Source of the DNA: Alkalihalobacillus bogoriensis ATCC BAA-922 | GTDB lineage: Bacteria > Bacillota > Bacilli > Bacillales > Bacillaceae_F | Length of the DNA stretch: 64,000 bases | NCBI RefSeq assembly: GCF_000621445.1 | Contig: NZ_KK211280.1 | Span: 1 to 64,000, forward strand | Direction of reading: 5' to 3' | Part shown: in pieces, positions 36,800-45,731 of the stretch | How positions within the stretch are numbered: position 1 is the stretch's first letter | Layout of the letters: each line of letters begins with the position of its first letter | Position numbers and translations under genes: made by a program | Notes under the pieces: generated by a model | What the model was told of the DNA's origin: nothing | Database searches by the model: none | What the model saw: only the letters and a program-made list of their open reading frames with translations

Positions 36800-37680
36800 A
36801 CGATATGTAGCATACTTTTTTGAATCGTGACTTCAACAGGGGTTTCTCCAATGATTTCACCATCTCCGTGAATGATGACTGGACTTTCAGATGTAACCGT
36901 CACTGATTTTCCTTTCATTAACGTAATGGCAGAATGATGAATATGTTTTCCTTTAAATACTTTCGGAAACACTTGCAGCAATTTTATCTTAGATATATTA
37001 TGAACAATACAAACATCTAAATACCCGTCATCACTTAAAGCTTCAGGACAAATATTCATCCCACCACCATAATAAGGAAGATTCGCAATTGCAATTAACC
37101 ACACATTTGAAAATTGAACGCTTTTCCCATCAATCATCATTGTTACAGACGTTGGCCTGTATTGAAAAAGCACTTGTAATACGATAATCCCATAAATAAG
37201 TTTTCCAAGATTAAAACGATTTAAGATTTTTTTTAATTTTGATTGATTCGCCAGTTGAGCCACTTTCCCGTCAAACCCAATGCCAACGACAGTTGTACAA
37301 CATTTTTCACCAACAAATAAAATATCCATTTGTTTTTTTATCCCGGACAAGATTCGATCTAATGCTAATAAATGATGTTTCGGAACGCCCATTGCACGAG
37401 CGTAATCATTACCTGATCCTGCAGGAATAATTCCAAATGCGATTGGTAAATTCCGAATTCCATTTACAACATCATGTACGGTTCCATCTCCACCGATAGC
37501 GACAACAGCAGTTACCTTTCTTTCATCAAGTCCAATTACACAATCTGTTGCATGACCACGATACCTAGTGAATATCACGTCATACTCAACATTTTTCTTT
37601 TGGAGTACTGTTTCAATTTCTTTCCATATTATATGACCACGACCATTACCTGAAATCGGATTTACAATAAAAATATACAT
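36796..37680 (-). CDS. diacylglycerol kinase family lipid kinase (DagK/YegS type)
   Basis: A 294-residue member of the DAGK catalytic family. It opens with FIVNPISGNGRG and has the ATP-binding GGDGTVHDVVNG near residue 62 and the GIIPAGSGNDYARA block. Relatives phosphorylate diacylglycerol, recycling it into phosphatidate, or act on other lipids or sphingoid bases. ATG at 37680 is the only plausible start; GGGGTG is 11 bases upstream, a rather long spacing. It lies upstream of the di-haem cytochrome gene on the same strand, with a terminator between. Confidence 0.88.
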   Translation of the reverse strand: MYIFIVNPISGNGRGHIIWKEIETVLQKKNVEYDVIFTRYRGHATDCVIGLDERKVTAVVAIGGDGTVHDVVNGIRNLPIAFGIIPAGSGNDYARAMGVPKHHLLALDRILSGIKKQMDILFVGEKCCTTVVGIGFDGKVAQLANQSKLKKILNRFNLGKLIYGIIVLQVLFQYRPTSVTMMIDGKSVQFSNVWLIAIANLPYYGGGMNICPEALSDDGYLDVCIVHNISKIKLLQVFPKVFKGKHIHHSAITLMKGKSVTVTSESPVIIHGDGEIIGETPVEVTIQKSMLHIV

Positions 37681-37805
37681 TGCCGAGATTACACCCCATT
37701 TCCCCAACCACTCTTACCATTTTTTCCAGTCTTAGCACGGTTATACCACTCTTGTCATTGTTACCCTAATTTTACCGTTAAATCAAAAAAGTTCAATATT
37801 AACTA

Positions 37806-37834
37806 TTGACACGTTCCTTTTTCATTCTTATAAT
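37806..37834 (+). promoter_or_regulatory. strong sigma-A promoter upstream of the MpsC-like gene
   Basis: A full consensus pair: TTGACA (37806-37811), 17 bases, TATAAT (37829-37834). The predicted leader to the start codon at 38012 is about 170 bases, long enough to hold regulation, but I could not identify a known aptamer or attenuator in it. Confidence 0.8.
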
Positions 37835-38011
37835 CAATAAAAAGAATAAATGTGGAAATTTAGTGTCTTTTTTTGATTAGTGAGCATTTTATTATAATAT
37901 GATAAAATGAAAACTATAGTAAAGATTACTAGAATTCATTGCTTATTTTTTATATTTCATCTTTCCTCAAATGGTAGTGAAATATACTTTAGCACCTTTT
38001 GGAGGGTTTTG

Positions 38012-38383
38012 ATGAAGATTTTAAAAAAAGGATTACTAGAGGCCGAAATAAGTAAAGCATTAACCCAATGGGAAAAAGAATACCTTGGAAGAGGCTCTGT
38101 TCAAGTCAAGACAGATATTCTCCGAAATATGGTCATAGTTGCTTTAAAAGGGATATTAACCCCTGCTGAACAAGCATTAACGAAAACAACGGCAGGCCTT
38201 CTTTCGATAAAAAAAACTCGGTCTGATCTTATTGAAACAGGCAGCGACCAAGTCAAAGAAATCATTCACGCGTTAACAGGAATTAACGTCTACAGTTTCC
38301 ATACAGATATTAGCACGAGAAGTGGCGAACGCCTGATTATTTTTATGTTAGAAGAAAATTTAGAAAATAAATTAACAGAATAG
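38012..38383 (+). CDS. DUF2294 (MpsC-type) protein
   Basis: A 123-residue soluble protein matching the DUF2294 pattern: GRGSVQVKTDILRNMVIVALKG, LTPAEQALTK, and a C-terminal TGINVYSFHTDISTRSGERLIIFMLEE. The family includes MpsC, associated with the MpsAB (DAB) inorganic-carbon / membrane-potential system. The start at 38012 lies six bases after GGAGG; the longer frame begins in the promoter leader. The next gene is an SbtA-type bicarbonate transporter, which gives a carbon-uptake context, although a terminator lies between. Confidence 0.82.
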   Translation: MKILKKGLLEAEISKALTQWEKEYLGRGSVQVKTDILRNMVIVALKGILTPAEQALTKTTAGLLSIKKTRSDLIETGSDQVKEIIHALTGINVYSFHTDISTRSGERLIIFMLEENLENKLTE

Positions 38384-38421
38384 CTCTGGGAGTTCTATTC
38401 AACAATTATACATTGAGGGAT

Positions 38422-38476
38422 AAAAAGACCGGCTTATGATGATCGTGACAAACGTCTTCTTAAGCTGGTCTTTTTT
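38422..38476 (+). terminator. terminator of the MpsC-like gene
   Basis: The stem AAAAGACCGGCTTA / TAAGCTGGTCTTTT (one G-U) with a long loop is followed by six T residues. Confidence 0.8.
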
Positions 38477-38596
38477 ATGGCTTATTTCGTAAACAATGTG
38501 ATTTTCAAAAAGTGGAGACAAGCAAAATCACAACAGCTGGACGAAAAAAAGCCTTATACACATAAAAAGATATAGAAAAAGGATAGGAGGAGAAAA

Positions 38597-39613
38597 ATGT
38601 TTGATATCGTCGTACAAAACTTACTTTCACCCGTTGTATTATTCTTCATTTTAGGACTCATTGGTGCCATTGTTAAATCGGACTTTAAGTTTCCACCTGG
38701 GTTAAGTGAAGCGCTCAGTATTTATTTATTAATTGCGATTGGATTAAAAGGTGGGATGGAATTATCAAACTATAGTTTCTCCGAAGTCGCACTTCCGATT
38801 GCAGCAACACTATTCCTCGGTTCTATCATTCCTGTGATTACAATGGTCATCTTAAAGTGGATGATGAAGTTAGACCTGAAAAATTCCATAGGTCTAGCTG
38901 CGACCTATGGTTCTGTCTCCATTGTAACTTATGGTGCAGCCCTTACTTTTTTAGATAGTACGAACACAAGTTATGAAGCGTTTATGAACGGATTAGTCGT
39001 TGTAATGGAAATACCAGCTATTTTTGTTGCCCTATTACTACTAGCCATTCTTGAGAGTAAAAAAGCGGAAGAGTTACCGAATACAAAATCAGTTGGTATT
39101 TCTGCTACAAGCTTATCTTCAATTATTAGTCCTGAGGTCATTAGAGAAAGCCTATTCGGAAAAAGTGTTTTCCTATTGGTAGGAAGTTTGTTAACAGGAC
39201 TCATCGTTGGGAAAGAAGCAGCGATGCCTGTCGTGCAACCTTTATTTATTGATTTATACCAAAGTGTGCTTCTGTTGTTTTTATTAAACATGGGATTAAT
39301 TGCTGGGCAACGATTAGCCGTTGTTCGACGTCACGGTATAAAACTTTTACTGTTTGGTATCGTTACTCCTGTTTTATATGGAATTCTTGGCATTTTTGTA
39401 GGTTACGGCGTTGGACTTTCATTAGGGGGGGCAACATTACTTGGAATTCTTTCCGGTAGTGCTTCTTATATCGCCGCACCCGCTGCACTTCGGGCCTCTG
39501 TTCCTGATGCGGATCCGTCCATTTATTTAGGTCTTGCACTCGGAGTCACCTTCCCGTTTAATTTAGCAATAAATATACCGTTGCTCTATGCGATTGCGAG
39601 CTTGCTTTATTAA
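38597..39613 (+). CDS. sodium-dependent bicarbonate transporter (SbtA family)
   Basis: A 338-residue membrane protein with about ten hydrophobic segments in two inverted halves and a central hydrophilic loop (about 150-190). LLIAIGLKGGMELS and GILSGSASYIAAPAALR match the SbtA family, high-affinity Na+-dependent HCO3- symporters known from cyanobacteria. The start follows AGGAGGAG. No SbtB-like PII partner gene is present. Na+-coupled bicarbonate uptake would suit an alkaliphile, which is inference. A repeat A copy begins two bases after its stop codon. Confidence 0.85.
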   Translation: MFDIVVQNLLSPVVLFFILGLIGAIVKSDFKFPPGLSEALSIYLLIAIGLKGGMELSNYSFSEVALPIAATLFLGSIIPVITMVILKWMMKLDLKNSIGLAATYGSVSIVTYGAALTFLDSTNTSYEAFMNGLVVVMEIPAIFVALLLLAILESKKAEELPNTKSVGISATSLSSIISPEVIRESLFGKSVFLLVGSLLTGLIVGKEAAMPVVQPLFIDLYQSVLLLFLLNMGLIAGQRLAVVRRHGIKLLLFGIVTPVLYGILGIFVGYGVGLSLGGATLLGILSGSASYIAAPAALRASVPDADPSIYLGLALGVTFPFNLAINIPLLYAIASLLY

Positions 39614-39614
39614 T

Positions 39615-39780
39615 AAGAAAAACGCGAGAGCGTCTTTTCTTTTCAAGCATAGTGCGGAGCCCTGCCCGCTTTTGAAAGTGAACCCCAAGTGCTCTTCTTG
39701 GGGTGAAACGCGCAGGTGAGCAGCCTTCGCTCTTCTAGAATAAGCTTTCAAAGCTTCATTGCTACATCAAAATTATTATG
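39615..39780 (+). repeat. repeat A, copy 3
   Basis: A full copy with both palindromic arms and the central CCCCAAG...CTTGGGG hairpin. It begins immediately after the SbtA-like stop codon. Repeat B copy 3 follows 22 bases later. The 39614-40468 gap holds only repeats A3, B3 and A4 and two terminators. Confidence 0.9.
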
Positions 39781-39802
39781 CTCCCTCATTTGTCTCATTT
39801 TC

Positions 39803-39983
39803 GCGGTCACAGCAGCCGTTATTTGTGAACATGATACGGGTTTCCGTTTTTTAGCGGCCACAGGAGCACTTATTCACGCAAAAGCCACTCTATTCCTAGC
39901 GATATATTATGATTAACTGCTCCTGTGTCCACCAACGTTCCAAAACGCTAGCCATGTTCACAGATAACGGTTTTCATGACCGC
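39803..39983. repeat. repeat B, copy 3 (complete inverted repeat)
   Basis: Two arms of about 68 bases (39803-39870 and 39915-39983) are imperfect inverted copies, sharing GCGGTCA, CCGTTAT(C/T)TGTGAACATG and CACAGGAGCA, around a ~45-base A+T-rich loop. This is a MITE-like layout, but no terminal target-site duplication could be recognised. Confidence 0.85.
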
Positions 39984-40014
39984 TTACTTCCCATAACCAC
40001 CAAAAGATAAACCC

Positions 40015-40050
40015 GACCCAAGTGTTGAATGATTCACTTGGGTCTTTTCT
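40015..40050 (+). terminator. terminator-like hairpin after repeat B copy 3
   Basis: The perfect 10-bp stem GACCCAAGTG / CACTTGGGTC is followed by TTTTCTTGC. It may be the original terminator of the SbtA-like gene, displaced by the repeats. Confidence 0.65.
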
Positions 40051-40145
40051 TGCTTGTCTCATAGTACTCCAAATCCCTAATTCATTCTAAGAATGTATTA
40101 GAGCAATGTTTTACACAAGTCGTATTTTATAGTTTCCTAAACAAT

Positions 40146-40292
40146 AAGAAAAACGCGGAGCGTCTTTTCTTTCAAGCGAAGTGCGGAGCCCTACCCGCTT
40201 TTAACAGTGAACCTCAAGTGCTCTTCTTGGGGTGAAACGCGCAGCTGAGCAGCCTTCGTTCTTCTTGAATAAGCTTTCAAAGCTTCACTGCT
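40146..40292 (+). repeat. repeat A, copy 4
   Basis: A nearly full copy (AAGAAAAACGCGGAGCGTC to AGCTTTCAAAGCTTCACTGCT) with arms and central hairpin, in the same orientation as the others. Confidence 0.88.
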
Positions 40293-40434
40293 TTCTATTT
40301 CGTTTGGACATGTGTTCGGCTATTTAATAGAAAATGAGCTTTTTTCAATTCATTACAGACATACGATCTACTATTTACTCAAAAGCACCCTAAAAACCCG
40401 TAATTTTTAGAATTTAAGGGATCCTATGTCCGTT

Positions 40435-40462
40435 TAAAAAAGGGGACAGCTCGAATTCCCCT
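40435..40462 (-). terminator. terminator of topB
   Basis: On the minus strand, AGGGGA / TCCCCT is followed by TTTTTT, just beyond the topB stop. Confidence 0.65.
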
Positions 40463-40468
40463 GTGCTG

Positions 40469-42628
40469 CTACTGCTTTTGTTGGTCATTCGTCACATATT
40501 GAAACTCAATTTTCTTTTTCTCTTTATTCCAAAGCAATTTTGCATCAAATGATTGCTCTCCTTTTTTGAACCCTTTGATTACATTTGTTTGTTCATGTTC
40601 AAGTAGTTTTTTCACATTCGTTTTCGTTAGTTTTTTCCCTAACATCATTTTTGAAATTGTAAAAGTACATTTTGTTTTTTTATAATGAGAACACCCGTAA
40701 AACTCACCTTTATCGACGATTTTCCCATTACAAAGTAAACAAGGTCCTACCGTTTTTCCTAACGTATATTTTGATGTTAAGGAAGAAGTTTGTTCATATT
40801 GGGAAACATTCCAATTTGTTGAAGAAGAGATTGCACCTTCAATCATCACATGAGCAAGTTTTTTTATTTGTTCCATGAATCCTTTCGCAGATGCTTGTCC
40901 TTCTCCTATTTCAGCTAATCTCTGTTCCCACTTCGCTGTCATTTCCGGTGAAGCTAATATCGTATCACCGATAACATCAATGAGGAGTTTTCCTTTATCG
41001 GTTGCATACACCATATTTTTTTTCACATCGATATATTTTCGATCTTTTAACATTGTAATAATGTTAGCTCTTGTTGCTTCTGTACCTAACCCTTCTGTTT
41101 TGTTTAATACCTTTTCTAGTTCATCATTTTCAATATATTTTCCCGCTGTTTTCATGAGGGTAATAAGTTGACCTTCCGTAAACCGTTTTGGCGGTTCTGT
41201 TTTACCGTTTTTAATTATCGTTTTTTTAACAACACCTTTATCTCCTTTGTTTACATCAGGTAGTAAAATGTCTTTTTCTTCTTTTGCGAAGGCGGCGATT
41301 TTTCTCCATCCTTGCTTGATACACTTTTTCCCTTTTGTTAGAAACGAGACTTGTTCATCTACGGTTGTAGTTAACGTCGTATAATCATAGATCGCATCTT
41401 CACAATGTGCGGCAAGCAATTGGCGAACAATAAGGTCATATATATTCTTATCTTCTGCACTCAGTTTTTTTATATCTACCTTTTTTGTTGTTGGGATAAT
41501 TGCATAATGGTCTGTGACTTTTTTTTCATTCACATATCGTTTATTATGTAAAATCGATTTTGGCAACGGAAAATAATGATTATATTCATCATACTCGCTC
41601 ACATTTGCTAAAATTTGTGGAAATGTCGCCGCCTCTCCTTTAGTCACATACGAAGAATCAGAACGAGGATAGGAGATGAGCCCTCGTTGGTATAAGCGTT
41701 GCAAAATATCTAATGTTTTTTTCGGTGAATATTTAAATAACTGATTTGTTTTCGCCTGAAGGGAAGATAATGAAAACAGCAGTGGAGGTTTAAACGTTTT
41801 TCTTTCTGTTTCGAACTCTTTAATTATTGATGACTTTCCTTCACAAAACTGCGCGATTTTTTCAGCTTGTTCTTTTGTTTTTAACCGACTCTTTCCATCT
41901 TTCATCCATTTCCCGCGGTAACTTCCTTTATCAAACGAAAAGTCCGCCTCTACTTCCCAAAATTCTTCTGATGTAAACGAAGCAATTTCTCGTTCCCGTT
42001 TAACGATTAACGCTAATGTTGGTGTTTGAACTCTACCCGCAGAAAATACATCTTCATATCCTCGTTGTTTTAATAAAATTGTAAAAACTCTGGAAGCATT
42101 CATACCAATTACCCAATCTGCACAAGATCTTGTATAAGCTTCGAAAAACAAAGGTTTTGTTTCTTTTTCATCGATCAAATTGGAAAACCCATCGTAAATA
42201 GCTGCTTCCGTTAAAGAAGAGATCCATAATCGTTTTAACGGTTTATTTACTTTACATTCATGCAAAATGAGGCGAATAATTAATTCCCCTTCCCGCCCGG
42301 CATCTCCTGCATGGATAATTTCAGTGACTTCCTCTTTATGAACAAGTTGTCGAATAATGTGAAATTGCTTTCGTTTAGAAGGGATCGTATCAAATGTAAA
42401 TTGATTTGGGATTATAGGTAAACTTTCGATATCCCATTTCTTCCATTTTGGATTGTACGTTTCTGGAGGAGATAATTGTAATAAATGGCCAACTGCCCAA
42501 GTACAGTAAGCACCATTGGGAAATAACTCATTTGGATAAACAAGAATATAGCCATCCGCTTTTTTATGTTTAAACTGTGATACAAGTGTTTTTGCTTGGT
42601 CAGGTTTTTCCGCAATAATGACTTTCAT
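40469..42628 (-). CDS. topB: DNA topoisomerase III
   Basis: A 719-residue type IA topoisomerase. It opens with a Toprim domain (IIAEKPDQAK and HAGDAGREGELI with its acidic cluster). The catalytic tyrosine lies in GLISYPRSDSSY near residue 310. A C-terminal zinc-ribbon-like module (CLLCNGKI...GCSHYKKTKC) follows, as in Bacillus TopB, which is 727 residues in B. subtilis. It relaxes and decatenates single-stranded regions of DNA. AAGGAAC precedes the start. It stands alone, downstream of no obvious operon. Confidence 0.95.
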   Translation of the reverse strand: MKVIIAEKPDQAKTLVSQFKHKKADGYILVYPNELFPNGAYCTWAVGHLLQLSPPETYNPKWKKWDIESLPIIPNQFTFDTIPSKRKQFHIIRQLVHKEEVTEIIHAGDAGREGELIIRLILHECKVNKPLKRLWISSLTEAAIYDGFSNLIDEKETKPLFFEAYTRSCADWVIGMNASRVFTILLKQRGYEDVFSAGRVQTPTLALIVKREREIASFTSEEFWEVEADFSFDKGSYRGKWMKDGKSRLKTKEQAEKIAQFCEGKSSIIKEFETERKTFKPPLLFSLSSLQAKTNQLFKYSPKKTLDILQRLYQRGLISYPRSDSSYVTKGEAATFPQILANVSEYDEYNHYFPLPKSILHNKRYVNEKKVTDHYAIIPTTKKVDIKKLSAEDKNIYDLIVRQLLAAHCEDAIYDYTTLTTTVDEQVSFLTKGKKCIKQGWRKIAAFAKEEKDILLPDVNKGDKGVVKKTIIKNGKTEPPKRFTEGQLITLMKTAGKYIENDELEKVLNKTEGLGTEATRANIITMLKDRKYIDVKKNMVYATDKGKLLIDVIGDTILASPEMTAKWEQRLAEIGEGQASAKGFMEQIKKLAHVMIEGAISSSTNWNVSQYEQTSSLTSKYTLGKTVGPCLLCNGKIVDKGEFYGCSHYKKTKCTFTISKMMLGKKLTKTNVKKLLEHEQTNVIKGFKKGEQSFDAKLLWNKEKKKIEFQYVTNDQQKQ

Positions 42629-42704
42629 TTTCTAGTTCCTTCTTTCTTCTCAAACTGCTTAGTCGTTACTCCTATACAGTTCAGTAAAAAACGAGCAAGT
42701 CCAC

Positions 42705-43085
42705 TTACACCTGCTCGTTCCTGGTCTTTTCCATTCGAAGAACTTGAATGGCTTGATGGATATACAATTGAAATTTCTCTTCTTTTTCTTTTTCAATGTT
42801 TCCTGTAATAGCGACAGCAATTCGTTCGAAATTATCAATGAGGTGGCTCGTCTTCATTCCGTGACGAACCAAAATTCCGTTCAGCCAAATGGCATAATCG
42901 ACAAAAATTTCTTCGCTATCTAGTTGATATGCGGTTTCAAGGTGGTGAAAGTGATGCTCATTATCTTCTCTACATTTTTGTTTCCCTTTTTCACCAAACT
43001 GATGTAGCTCTGGGAATGCCTCATACATTCGTAGTACAACTTCATCTATTAATGGGTGGTATTGAGGATAAGGAAAAGTGATCAC
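42705..43085 (-). CDS. small helical histidine-rich protein, unknown
   Basis: A 126-residue protein predicted to be all-helical, with a CREDNEHHFHHLETA segment and FVDYAIWLNGILVRHGM in the middle. This spacing resembles the helical module found before B12-binding domains in some regulators, here free-standing; that link is tentative. The start is GTG, seven bases after GAGGTGG, and overlaps the stop of the monooxygenase gene (GTGA). The coupling suggests a shared function with that gene. Confidence 0.62.
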   Translation of the reverse strand: MITFPYPQYHPLIDEVVLRMYEAFPELHQFGEKGKQKCREDNEHHFHHLETAYQLDSEEIFVDYAIWLNGILVRHGMKTSHLIDNFERIAVAITGNIEKEKEEKFQLYIHQAIQVLRMEKTRNEQV

Positions 43086-43387
43086 AAGGCAACCACCTCG
43101 TATTGTTTAACAATTGGAATAATGGAAGCAAGCTCTTGGTCTGGATATTTTTTTTCAAATTCATGAATTTGCTTAAAGTCATCACTGCGAACCCATGCTA
43201 AATAATCCTCTTTTGTGTCCCATTCAATTTGGACAGTTAATTCGCCTTGCTTTTTATCATTTTGCAACAATCGAAAATGACGAAACCCTTTTGCTTTATC
43301 TACAGATTTTGAACGTGATCGGTAAATCGAAATAACCTCTTCTGCTTTTTCTGTTGGAACAAGAAAAGTAGAGTGAACGATAAACAT
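43082..43387 (-). CDS. antibiotic-biosynthesis-monooxygenase-fold protein, HmoA-like
   Basis: A 101-residue ferredoxin-like (ABM) fold protein with FIVHSTFLV, GFRHFRLLQND and EWDTKEDYLAWVRSDDF, the pattern of small haem-degrading monooxygenases (IsdG/HmoA type), including the conserved tryptophan. HmoA-like enzymes open haem to release iron. The length and motif fit, but haem cleavage is unproven. The start at 43387 follows GGAGGG by five bases. Its stop overlaps the start of the helical histidine-rich protein gene. Confidence 0.75.
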   Translation of the reverse strand: MFIVHSTFLVPTEKAEEVISIYRSRSKSVDKAKGFRHFRLLQNDKKQGELTVQIEWDTKEDYLAWVRSDDFKQIHEFEKKYPDQELASIIPIVKQYEVVAL

Positions 43388-43458
43388 TGAATCCCTCCGA
43401 ACAATGAAACTTACTTGCTTTTCATTATACATGGTTCATCATTCTATTGCTATTAGGA

Positions 43459-44589
43459 CTACTTTTTCTCAACTTGTTGGAGTGTTGAAATGATGGACTC
43501 GTACAATCCTTGATTTAATTCTACTTTACTTTCCGTTTCAATATGCTCTTCTTTTACTTGAGTGAAAGCTGATGTTATAGGTCGTTCTAAAGGCTTTATT
43601 AATACAAGGCGATTTTGCTCTGTTAACAATCGCATATACCCATACACACTAATTTCGATAGTAAGCTTTTCCCCTTTTGGAACCGTCACAGCTAAGTCTT
43701 CACTTAAATTGTATTTGTTTCCAAACTGATCTTTATATTCAGTTCCACCAGCAATCCATTTTGTTTCATAATGTTGAAAACCGTAATCTAATAATTGAAT
43801 CGTATCTTGAACTGAACGATGGGCTGTAGGCGCATTTAACGTGACTACAATTAAATCAAGATTATTCCGACTTGCTGTTGTAACAAGCGTAAAGCCTGCT
43901 TGCCCGACGTAACCATTTTTTACTCCTGTTACACCGTCATAATGACCTAATAAACGATGATGGTTAACAATGGTTGTTTCCCATCCCTCGCCTTTCCACT
44001 CTAATTCTCTTGTTGCGACAATGTCACGAAACTCTTTGTTTTTCATCGCATATTGTGTAATCTTAGCCATATCATAAGCTGTTGTATAATGTTCTTCACC
44101 AAACAACCCATGTGGATTAGTAAAATTGGTATCCTTTACACCGATCACTTCTCGGACAAACTTGTTCATCCGCTCTGCAAATCTTTGCTCTGTGCCATCG
44201 AAATGTTCAGCAATTGCCAAACCAGCGTCATTTCCAGAGTTAATCATCAATCCTTGAACAAGCTTATATAATGGAACTTGTTCGCCTTCCAATAAATATA
44301 CACGTGTCCCAATTACTTCTCTAGCGTTTTTACTGACTGTTACGATGTCTTCAGGATTCCCTTGTTCTAATGCAATAATGCCTGTCACAATTTTTGTTAA
44401 GCTTGCCGGGTACATTTGTTTTTTACTCTCTTGGTTATATAATACCTTTCCAGAATTCGCATCAATCAGAATTGCCGTTTCACTATGCAATTCAAATTCT
44501 TGTTCAACGATATTTGCATAAGTGGAGAAAGGTGCAATCGCGACTAATATCATAATTATAAAAAAAGAAATGCCAGTCTTTTGTATCAT
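43459..44589 (-). CDS. D-alanyl-D-alanine carboxypeptidase (PBP5 type)
   Basis: A 376-residue S11 serine peptidase with an N-terminal signal peptide (about 1-26). The three active-site motifs are SLTK (near 63), SGN (near 118) and KNG (near 224). A C-terminal beta-domain (about 270-350) and a final amphipathic helix for membrane attachment follow. It trims the terminal D-Ala from peptidoglycan stem peptides outside the membrane. Whether it corresponds to DacA, DacB or DacF cannot be settled from this window; there is no sporulation operon next to it. Confidence 0.92.
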   Translation of the reverse strand: MIQKTGISFFIIMILVAIAPFSTYANIVEQEFELHSETAILIDANSGKVLYNQESKKQMYPASLTKIVTGIIALEQGNPEDIVTVSKNAREVIGTRVYLLEGEQVPLYKLVQGLMINSGNDAGLAIAEHFDGTEQRFAERMNKFVREVIGVKDTNFTNPHGLFGEEHYTTAYDMAKITQYAMKNKEFRDIVATRELEWKGEGWETTIVNHHRLLGHYDGVTGVKNGYVGQAGFTLVTTASRNNLDLIVVTLNAPTAHRSVQDTIQLLDYGFQHYETKWIAGGTEYKDQFGNKYNLSEDLAVTVPKGEKLTIEISVYGYMRLLTEQNRLVLIKPLERPITSAFTQVKEEHIETESKVELNQGLYESIISTLQQVEKK

Positions 44590-44886
44590 TCTTGGTTTCC
44601 CCTTCCATACGACAATCCTATTTCCTAGTATACCGATTTTTCATAATATTGTCTTTTCAATTATATGACACTCTTATTACAATTCATTTTCCAGTATTTT
44701 ATCAACATAAAAATAAAAAAAAGAATGTTATCTAATTGTAACAATCGTTAATGGTACTATATCACTACTAGTGTTTTCAACCCTTGCATTTCTCACTGGG
44801 AAATCTCCCCTAGCGACTTTCAATCTAGTATTTGTTAGTCTATTCATTGTGATTGCGAGATTGATAAACAACTAGGAGGTTTTCAC

Positions 44887-45474
44887 ATGAAAAAAATAGT
44901 ATGGTTAACATTCGCATTTTTGACATTTACCTTATTTGGTTTTAATACAGAAGCAGACGCTAACACCGTTCACACTGTAAAAAGTGGTGATACATTATGG
45001 AAACTTGGTACTCATTATGGTGTACCTGTCGAGTCTATTAAATTAAGAAACAATCGTAAGTCAGATACCATTTTTGTTGGAGAGAGATTAACAATTCCTG
45101 CTAGTTTATCAGCTACTGACCGAGACTTATTAGCAAGACTTGTTCGTGCAGAAGCAGAAGGAGAACCATATGCAGGAAAAGTAGCTGTGGCAACAGTAGT
45201 GTTAAACCGTGTAGATAATCGTAATTTCCCAAATACCGTTCGTAGTGTAATTTATGAAGTTTCACATGGTCACCATGCATTTACACCTGTTCAAAATGGA
45301 AGAATTAATCGTGCATCTGATGCCGAATCTAGACGCGCAGTTAACGAAGCACTTGCTTTCCGTGGCCAAGGTGCAGGTTCTCTTTACTTTTATAATCCTC
45401 GTACTTCTACAAATCAATGGATCCTGTCTCGTCAAGTAACAGTGAGAATTGGAAACCACGTATTTGCAAAATAG
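44887..45474 (+). CDS. LysM cell-wall hydrolase, SleB/CwlJ-like domain
   Basis: A 195-residue secreted protein. The signal peptide (about 1-25, ending near EADA) is followed by one LysM module (VHTVKSGDTLWKLGTHYG) and a Hydrolase_2 domain beginning LLARLVRAEAEGEPYAGKVAVA, with its catalytic glutamate as in SleB and CwlJ cortex hydrolases. Small LysM-plus-SleB proteins of this kind (YkvT type in Bacillus) act on peptidoglycan. TAGGAGG precedes the start. It is divergent from the D,D-carboxypeptidase gene and forms a single-gene unit. Confidence 0.9.
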   Translation: MKKIVWLTFAFLTFTLFGFNTEADANTVHTVKSGDTLWKLGTHYGVPVESIKLRNNRKSDTIFVGERLTIPASLSATDRDLLARLVRAEAEGEPYAGKVAVATVVLNRVDNRNFPNTVRSVIYEVSHGHHAFTPVQNGRINRASDAESRRAVNEALAFRGQGAGSLYFYNPRTSTNQWILSRQVTVRIGNHVFAK

Positions 45475-45500
45475 ATATTCAGTATAGAATTACACACCTC

Positions 45501-45530
45501 ACCTACTTTAATTAAAAGTAGGTTTTTTTA
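45501..45530 (+). terminator. terminator of the LysM hydrolase gene
   Basis: The stem ACCTACTTT / AAAGTAGGT is followed by seven T residues. Confidence 0.85.
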
Positions 45531-45731
45531 TTTTGTTCTGAACGTTTTTTTATGTGTAAACGTCTTACTATTACTTCTATTATTTTTTTAAATGAAAAAA
45601 AATATTAAATGGTTCATTTTGAATCACAACGTGTTCAACACGTCCTTCTAACGACTTTCGGAAAACTGTATTTAATGGTATGTTATCAATAGTGGAAAGC
45701 AACTATCTTATAAAGAAAGGGGAGGTTATAG

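Noticed and set aside
39803-39983. Insertion sequence or transposase remnant in repeat B
   Set aside because: No transposase-like reading frame or recognisable target-site duplication; only a non-autonomous element can be argued.
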